35,761 nucleotides of DNA, from contig CALAHN010000053.1 in the NCBI GenBank assembly GCA_937891825.1, positions 1 to 35,761 on the forward strand, in the 5' to 3' direction. A program made the position numbers and the translations under genes. The notes below the pieces were generated by a model. That model saw only the letters and a program-made list of their open reading frames with translations, had not been told where the DNA came from and did not search any database. Below, in pieces: positions 30,923 to 35,761 of the stretch; position 1 is the first letter of the stretch; each line of letters starts with the position of its first letter. This DNA is from an uncultured Alphaproteobacteria bacterium (GTDB lineage Bacteria > Pseudomonadota > Alphaproteobacteria > Bin95).

Positions 30923-30960
30923 CGACCATAGCCGGGACGGCCCTGGCCGTCACATGGTCG
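30923..30960. promoter_or_regulatory. nested perfect inverted repeats in a divergent intergenic region
   Basis: Outer arms CGACCAT (30923-30929) and ATGGTCG (30954-30960) enclose inner arms GACGGCC (30936-30942) and GGCCGTC (30945-30951). Both pairs are perfect. It lies 34 bases upstream of the SDR start and 78 bases before the ScsC-like start. It could be an operator for divergent promoters or form an RNA/DNA hairpin. No known operator is recognised. Confidence 0.5.
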
Positions 30961-31038
30961 TTATTTGCCGGGCCAGCGCTTGTTTCCGCACGCGAGCGCA
31001 GGCAAGAGTATGCCTTGAACGCAAGAAGGAGCGCAGCC

Positions 31039-31890
31039 ATGCGCATCACGGATATCGCCATCGCGGCCATTATCGGCGCGGGCGTCGGTTTCGCCGCCAG
31101 CCACCTCGTCGCGAACCGGGACGGCGCCCCTGCCATCACGGAAGCCGCGGTCGACGCCCGTGTGGACGCGCGGATCGATGCGCGCCTGGCCGAACTCGGT
31201 CTGGAGCAGAAATCCGATCTGGACGGCCGGATTTCCGGCGGCGTCGCGCAGTTCCTTACCGACCAGCCGGAAGCCGTCGTCAAGGCGCTCGATCAATACC
31301 AGGAACAGAAGGCCGCGCAGGAAGAAGCCGAACGCCGCCAGACCGTGGACGCCATGGCCGACGCGCTGAAGCGCCAGGCGGGCGACCCGGCGATCGGCGC
31401 CGACGCGGCGACGGCGGACGTCACCCTGGTCGAGTTCTTCGATTATCGCTGCGGCTATTGCAAGCGCTCGCTCGAAACCGTCATGGCGCTGGCGGAGGAC
31501 GATCCGAAATTGCGGGTGGTCTTCAAGGAATTCCCGATTCTGGGGCCGGAATCGGTGCTGGCGACGCGGGTTTCGCTCGCGGCCAACAAGATCGATCCAA
31601 GCCGCTATCTCGAGCTGCATGCGGCGCTGATGCGCCATCGTGGCGCCTATGACGTCGCCAGCTTGCTCGCCGTCACGGCCGACGTCGGCTTCGACCCAGC
31701 CGCCGTCGAGGCGATGATGAACAACGTCGCCGTCGCCGGCCAGATCAAGAATGCCTATGAGGTCGCGGAGGCTCTGGGCATCCGCGGCACGCCGGCTTTC
31801 ATCGTCGGCGACCGGGTGATCCCTGGCGCCGTCAGCGGCGGCACTCTCAAGGACGCCATCGAAGCGGCGCGGGCCGCCGACAAGGGATAG
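31039..31890 (+). CDS. DsbA-family thiol-disulfide protein, ScsC/Com1-like
   Basis: 283-residue periplasmic protein. An uncleaved or cleaved N-terminal hydrophobic segment (about 6-20) is followed by a charged helical stalk (about 35-115: FLTDQPEAVVKALDQYQEQKAAQEEAERRQ). This resembles the trimerisation stalk of ScsC/Com1 isomerases. The thioredoxin fold has the active site DYRCGYCKRS (Cys138, Cys141), FKEFPILGPES, and the cis-Pro loop IRGTPAFIVGDRVIPGA. AAGGAG precedes ATG 31039, and the reading frame starting at 31015 is therefore not used. No scsB or dsbD partner is in the window. It is convergent with lolA. Confidence 0.92.
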   Translation: MRITDIAIAAIIGAGVGFAASHLVANRDGAPAITEAAVDARVDARIDARLAELGLEQKSDLDGRISGGVAQFLTDQPEAVVKALDQYQEQKAAQEEAERRQTVDAMADALKRQAGDPAIGADAATADVTLVEFFDYRCGYCKRSLETVMALAEDDPKLRVVFKEFPILGPESVLATRVSLAANKIDPSRYLELHAALMRHRGAYDVASLLAVTADVGFDPAAVEAMMNNVAVAGQIKNAYEVAEALGIRGTPAFIVGDRVIPGAVSGGTLKDAIEAARAADKG

Positions 31891-31903
31891 GTAGTCTACA
31901 GCG

Positions 31904-32509
31904 TCACTGCTGCGGGATCGGCGGGTTGAACTGGAACAGTTTCCGATCGATCGGGCCGCCGACCTTGAGATCGTAAAGGTCGAGATGGGTGACGGCGCCC
32001 GAGCCGTCGGTGACGGTCCAGCCGATCAGGGTTTCCGGCGCCTTGCTGAACGCAAGCGTGACGCGGCCCTCGGCCAGGACGCCATTTTGCGCGGCGGTGA
32101 TGAAATAGCGATCCGGGGTTTCAGCCGTCGCCAGCACCTGCACGTCCTGGGTGATGCGGACCGGATCGTCCAGGAGAAACCAGGCCGGCGTCAGATTGCG
32201 GGGGACATGGGTCAGCGTCTCGAGCTCGGCGTCGAAATGCTTGACCAGGTTCTGGTCCGACCAGATCACATCGCTTTCCGGCGGGTCATACTGGAACCGC
32301 AGACGGCCGGGGCGATCGACCCAAAGCCGTCCGGCCCACTGGTTGCCGCGCATGTCGCGCTGAATGAACTTGGCCGTGATCGTCCGGGCGCCGTTCAGAT
32401 AGGCCAGGGCGCGCGAGACGATGGCCGTATCGACCTTGACCGCGGTCGTCTGTGCGCCGGCGAGCGCCGGCAGCGCGATCATCGCCGCAAACAGGATTGC
32501 ACGAAGCAC
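31904..32509 (-). CDS. lolA: LolA-like outer-membrane lipoprotein carrier
   Basis: 201-residue periplasmic protein carrying lipoproteins from LolCDE to the outer membrane. It has a signal peptide (LRAILFAAMIALPALAGAQ) and the LolA features: AKFIQRDMRGNQWAGRLWVDRPGRLRFQYDPP, VIWSDQNLVKHFD and a late hydrophobic beta sheet (LIGWTVTDGSG..THLDLYDLKVG). The start is a GTG at 32509 with GGAG 9 bases upstream; another GTG at 32515 is too close to that site. The ftsK-lolA order is conserved in alphaproteobacteria. A 151-base spacer separates it from ftsK. Confidence 0.88.
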   Translation of the reverse strand: MLRAILFAAMIALPALAGAQTTAVKVDTAIVSRALAYLNGARTITAKFIQRDMRGNQWAGRLWVDRPGRLRFQYDPPESDVIWSDQNLVKHFDAELETLTHVPRNLTPAWFLLDDPVRITQDVQVLATAETPDRYFITAAQNGVLAEGRVTLAFSKAPETLIGWTVTDGSGAVTHLDLYDLKVGGPIDRKLFQFNPPIPQQ

Positions 32510-32660
32510 AGGCACGATCTCCACCTTCGGTTCAGCGCCAGACACTTCGACGCGCCTGTCATATGGACCGATCCGGCGCCAAGGCCAAGGCGGGATTGCG
32601 GCGGGAATGCGGCCTGGATCGCATTGCGCCCAGACATTTCCGCCAATCAGTCGTCTTCGA

Positions 32661-35132
32661 TCAGAGATCGTCGTCCTGATGACTGCCGACCAGAATCTCC
32701 CGTTTGCCGACATGGTTCGCCGGGCTGACCACGCCTTCCTGCTCCATGCGCTCGATCAGGGACGCCGCGCGGTTGTAGCCGATTTTGAGGCGCCGCTGCA
32801 GGTATGAGGTCGATGCTTTCTTGTCCTTGGCGACGATCGCGACGGCTTGATCGTAAAGGCCGGCCTCATCGTCACCGCCGCCCCCGTCCATCGGCTCGAA
32901 GCCGGGGATGCCGTCGGCCGCCGTTTCGTCCGCGGTGACGCTGTCGACGTAATCCGGCGGCGCCTGGCCCTTCAGGAACGCCACGATGTCCGCGACTTCA
33001 TGATCGTCGACAAACGGCCCATGGACACGCTTGATCCGACCGCCGCCAGCCATGTAGAGGCCATCGCCCTGGCCCAGCAACTGCTCCGCCCCGCCCTCGC
33101 CGAGGATGGTGCGGCTGTCGATCTTCGAGGTCACCTGGAAGCTCATCCGGGTCGGGAAATTCGCTTTGATCGTGCCGGTGATCACGTCGACCGACGGGCG
33201 CTGGGTCGCCATGATGATATGAATGCCGGCCGCGCGCGCCATTTGCGCCAGGCGCTGGATCGCGGCTTCGATATCCTTGCCGGCGACCAGCATCAGGTCC
33301 GCCATTTCGTCGACGACGACGACGATGAACGGCAGGGGCCGCATGTCGAGCGGCTGCTCCTCGTAGATCGGCCGGCCGGTGTCAGGGTCGAACCCGGTCT
33401 GCACGCGCCGCATCAGCGCCTCGCCCTTCTTGCGGGCTTCCTCGATCTTGACGTTGTATCCGGCGATATTGCGCACGCCCAAGGTCGACATCGAGCGATA
33501 GCGGTTTTCCATCTCCCGGACGACCCACTTCAGGGCGACGATCGCCTTCTTCGGCTCCGTCACCACGGGCGCCAGAAGGTGCGGCACGCCGTCGTAGACC
33601 GACAGCTCCAGCATTTTCGGGTCGATCATGATGAACCGGCACTGCTCCGGCGTCATGGCATAGAGCAACGAGAGGATCATGGCGTTGATCGCGACCGATT
33701 TGCCCGAACCCGTCGTGCCAGCGATCAGGAGATGCGGCATCCGCGCCAGGTCGACGATCTGCGGCGCGCCGGAAATATCCTTGCCGAGCACGATCGGCAG
33801 CGCCCCGGCCGACTTGTATTCCCGGCTGTCGAGCAATTCGCGGAGATAGACGGTCTCCCGGATCTGGTTCGGCAGTTCGACGCCGATCACGTTCTTGCCG
33901 GGCACGGTCGCGACGCGCACCGAAACCGCGCTCATGTTGCGGGCAAGGTCATCGGCAAGGCCGATCACCCTCGAGGCCTTCACGCCCGGCGCCGGCTCCA
34001 GTTCATAGAGCGTGACGACCGGACCCTGGCGGAAAAGCTTGATCTCGCCCTTGACGCCGAAATCGTCGAGCACGCCTTCGAGCTGGCGCGCTTTCTCGTC
34101 CAGCACGGCGTCGCTTTCCCGCTCCGCCTGGCCATCGGTGTCCTGCAAGAGGTCGAGCGGCGGCAACTGGAAGCCGTCTTCAAGCGGCAGGTCGGGCTGC
34201 ATGCCGGACTTGGCGCGGCGGGCTTTCTGGCGATCCGGCGGGCTGGGTGGTTTCGGCGTCTTGCGGGCCTTTGCGGCGGGCGCTTTCGGCGGCACGGGAT
34301 CGAGTTTCTTCGAGCGGATGCCGGTCAAGGCGCCGAGCCGGCCCGCAAGCGGCGTTTTCGGCTTGGTCTCCGGCAGGGCGACGCGCGGTTGCGGCCGGGC
34401 TTCCGGCGCCGGGGCGTCGTCCAGGTCGTCGACCGCCTCGACATCGATGACCTCACGGGCGGCGAGCGCCCGACCGCGCGCGGCGCCGCTGCGGGCCGCC
34501 GACGTTCCGATATCGAGCAGCCAGCGCAAGGCGCGCCACGTCCAGCGCACGCTCGTCCAGAGCGGCCCCAGGGGCGGGGCCGCACACCAGAAGATCAGGC
34601 AAAGCGCCGCAGCGCCCGCGATCAGGGCGGCAGCCCCGCCGCCGATCTCCGGCTCGGCCAAAATCAGCAATTGCCAGACATTGTTCTGCGCGCTGGCGCC
34701 CAATGCGCCGCCAAGGCCTTCGACCAGCGGCCAGCCCTGGAACGGCGGCAGCGCCGAAAGCCCCGCGGCCGCCAGCATCGCCGCCAGAGGCGAGAGCGCG
34801 ATCCTGAGCCACAACAGCGACGGCGCCTGATGCAGACAGAAGCGCAAGCCCCAGAACGCGGCCATGAAGGCAGGAACGATCGCGGCGAGCCCGATCAGGC
34901 GGAGCCCGCCATCGGCGGCGAACGCGCCCGGCGCGCCGAGCCAGTTCGACGGCGCCTTGCCGCTGGCCATGCTGGCGGAGGGATCGAGCCGGTCATAACT
35001 CAAGAGCGCAGCCGCCATGACGACCGCCGCTGCAAGCAGGGCAAGGCCCAGCGCTTCAAGCGCGCGCAACCTGATGAACCGCTGCAATTGCGGCGGCAGA
35101 AAGCGCGGATGCTCCCGTACCTCGATCGCCAT
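32661..35132 (-). CDS. ftsK: DNA translocase FtsK
   Basis: 823-residue septal DNA translocase for chromosome segregation and dimer resolution. N-terminal membrane segments lie at about 27-45, 75-97, 108-128 and 165-184. A basic, proline-rich linker runs from about 235 to 340 and is short compared with E. coli FtsK. The motor includes Walker A GTTGSGKS (472-479) and Walker [13 protein letters not shown] (602-613). The gamma winged-helix domain that reads KOPS sites is at about 760-823 ([28 protein letters not shown]). ATG 35132 is annotated; a TTG two codons upstream (35138) is better spaced from GGAGGG and may be the true start. Confidence 0.95.
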   Translation of the reverse strand: MAIEVREHPRFLPPQLQRFIRLRALEALGLALLAAAVVMAAALLSYDRLDPSASMASGKAPSNWLGAPGAFAADGGLRLIGLAAIVPAFMAAFWGLRFCLHQAPSLLWLRIALSPLAAMLAAAGLSALPPFQGWPLVEGLGGALGASAQNNVWQLLILAEPEIGGGAAALIAGAAALCLIFWCAAPPLGPLWTSVRWTWRALRWLLDIGTSAARSGAARGRALAAREVIDVEAVDDLDDAPAPEARPQPRVALPETKPKTPLAGRLGALTGIRSKKLDPVPPKAPAAKARKTPKPPSPPDRQKARRAKSGMQPDLPLEDGFQLPPLDLLQDTDGQAERESDAVLDEKARQLEGVLDDFGVKGEIKLFRQGPVVTLYELEPAPGVKASRVIGLADDLARNMSAVSVRVATVPGKNVIGVELPNQIRETVYLRELLDSREYKSAGALPIVLGKDISGAPQIVDLARMPHLLIAGTTGSGKSVAINAMILSLLYAMTPEQCRFIMIDPKMLELSVYDGVPHLLAPVVTEPKKAIVALKWVVREMENRYRSMSTLGVRNIAGYNVKIEEARKKGEALMRRVQTGFDPDTGRPIYEEQPLDMRPLPFIVVVVDEMADLMLVAGKDIEAAIQRLAQMARAAGIHIIMATQRPSVDVITGTIKANFPTRMSFQVTSKIDSRTILGEGGAEQLLGQGDGLYMAGGGRIKRVHGPFVDDHEVADIVAFLKGQAPPDYVDSVTADETAADGIPGFEPMDGGGGDDEAGLYDQAVAIVAKDKKASTSYLQRRLKIGYNRAASLIERMEQEGVVSPANHVGKREILVGSHQDDDL

Positions 35133-35260
35133 CGCCAAGACGCTGGCCCTCCACCTCACATGAACAGAACAGAAACTACGGGATCGGCGCATGACAAGGC
35201 AAGCAGAAACTGAACGATCCGCCATAGCTCCCTGATTCACTGCGGGATTCGCGCTTGGCC

Positions 35261-35302
35261 CAGAAAGAAATATGGCCCGGGTCGCTTGCGCGTCCCGGGC
35301 CA
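35261..35302 (-). terminator. Rho-independent terminator after amtB
   Basis: TGGCCCGGG (35273-35281) and CCCGGGCCA (35294-35302) form a perfect 9-bp stem around a 12-base loop. On the minus strand it is followed by TATTTCTTTC, a T-rich tract. It lies 28 bases downstream of the AmtB stop and separates it from ftsK. Confidence 0.8.
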
Positions 35303-35330
35303 GTCGAGGGAGAGAGAAGGGAAGGACGGG

Positions 35331-35761
35331 TTACATGGTCTGCGACCCGCGGCCGAACTCGGGATAGGCTTCCATGCCGAGCTCCGCCCGATCGAGGCCC
35401 ATCGTTTCGTCTTCTTCCGTGGCGCGAATGCCGACGGTGGACTTCAGGATCGTCCAGAGAATAAAGCTGACCCCGAAGACAAACACGCCGACCACAAGGA
35501 CGCCGACCAGCTGGGCGAGGAATGCGCCCGAGCCGAAGATGCCGACCGCAAGGGTGCCCCAGATGCCCACCGCCAGATGCGCGGAGACCGCGCCGACGAC
35601 ATCGTCGATCTTCAGCTTGTCGAGCAACGGCACCGTGAAGACCACGATCACGCCGCCGATGCCGCCGATGATGATCGACATCAGGTGGTTCTGCAGGTCA
35701 GGACCGGCCGTAATCGAAACCAGGCCGGCGATCGCGCCGTTCAACGCCATGGTCAGATCGA
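35331..35761 (-). CDS. amtB: AmtB-type ammonium transporter, C-terminal part (runs off the window)
   Basis: The visible 142 residues cover the last membrane helices and the cytoplasmic tail of an ammonium channel. IIIGGIGGVIVVFTVPLLDKLKIDDVVGAVSAHLAVGIWGTLAVGIF contains the conserved DDxxGA and pore histidine (SAHLAVGIWGTL) region. The tail RATEEDETMGLDRAELGMEAYPEF is the conserved segment that contacts the PII protein GlnK. The N-terminal two-thirds lies beyond the right edge, probably with glnK further upstream, as in other alphaproteobacteria. Confidence 0.95.
   Translation of the reverse strand, partial: DLTMALNGAIAGLVSITAGPDLQNHLMSIIIGGIGGVIVVFTVPLLDKLKIDDVVGAVSAHLAVGIWGTLAVGIFGSGAFLAQLVGVLVVGVFVFGVSFILWTILKSTVGIRATEEDETMGLDRAELGMEAYPEFGRGSQTM

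Noticed and set aside
32847-35213. A 788-codon plus-strand frame across ftsK
   Set aside because: Antisense to the intact FtsK motor; only His/Arg/Asp-rich low-information protein.
1-35761. tRNA, rRNA, CRISPR, insertion sequences or phage genes
   Set aside because: I saw no cloverleaf-like tRNA signature, spaced direct repeats, transposase motifs or terminal inverted repeats around any gene.

Overview
The window is a GC-rich, gene-dense stretch of bacterial chromosome, most likely from an alphaproteobacterium of the Rhodospirillales kind. The evidence is the run amtB, ftsK, lolA and a nearby exodeoxyribonuclease III gene, the prmA/pcrA pair, an alphaproteobacterial-type PurK with a short C-terminus, and many molybdenum hydroxylase and acyl-CoA genes. 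I see no rRNA, tRNA, insertion sequence, phage gene or CRISPR array. The very long open frames on the strand opposite real genes are a by-product of high GC.

Layout. (1) 246-1813: purE-purK on the plus strand; purK appears to start at a CTG that overlaps the purE stop. (2) 1821-5842, minus: a MoaD/ThiS-like sulfur carrier, a Rho-independent terminator, then a three-subunit molybdenum hydroxylase operon read in the order FAD subunit, [2Fe-2S] subunit, molybdopterin subunit. A structured, terminator-like element lies just upstream of the operon. (3) 5939-8990, minus: a trans-editing deacylase for mischarged tRNA-Pro, a Tat-exported DUF882 (M15-like) protein, and an M24 aminopeptidase P. (4) 9134-13652: an unrecognised 86-residue protein, then on the minus strand prmA, a PcrA/UvrD helicase, a lipoprotein and a possible 34-residue membrane peptide. 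(5) 13723-15378, plus: a thiamine-diphosphate enzyme. (6) 15413-18697, minus: a four-gene cassette (DUF3299, histidine-rich DUF2796/ZrgA-like protein, ABC ATPase, MacB/FtsX-type permease) behind a Zur-like inverted repeat, plus a separate cysteine-rich DUF1272 gene. This zinc-responsive cassette is the strongest candidate for an incompletely described system.

(7) 19116-22058, plus: MBL-fold hydrolase, atypical crotonase and phosphoglycerate kinase, tightly spaced. (8) 22065-27276: an orphan molybdopterin subunit (minus), divergent from a type-1 thiolase-like protein and an ACAD10/11-type acyl-CoA dehydrogenase (plus). (9) 27303-30888, minus: exodeoxyribonuclease III, alpha/beta hydrolase, class-C26 glutamine amidotransferase-like hydrolase and SDR oxidoreductase. 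The spacers on either side contain several inverted repeats. (10) 31039-35761: a ScsC/Com1-like disulfide protein (plus), then lolA, ftsK and the C-terminal part of an AmtB ammonium channel (all minus).

Gene starts were moved downstream of the longest open frame wherever a ribosome-binding site, signal peptide, family length or stop/start overlap supported it. All family assignments come from motif recognition by eye; no database search was run.
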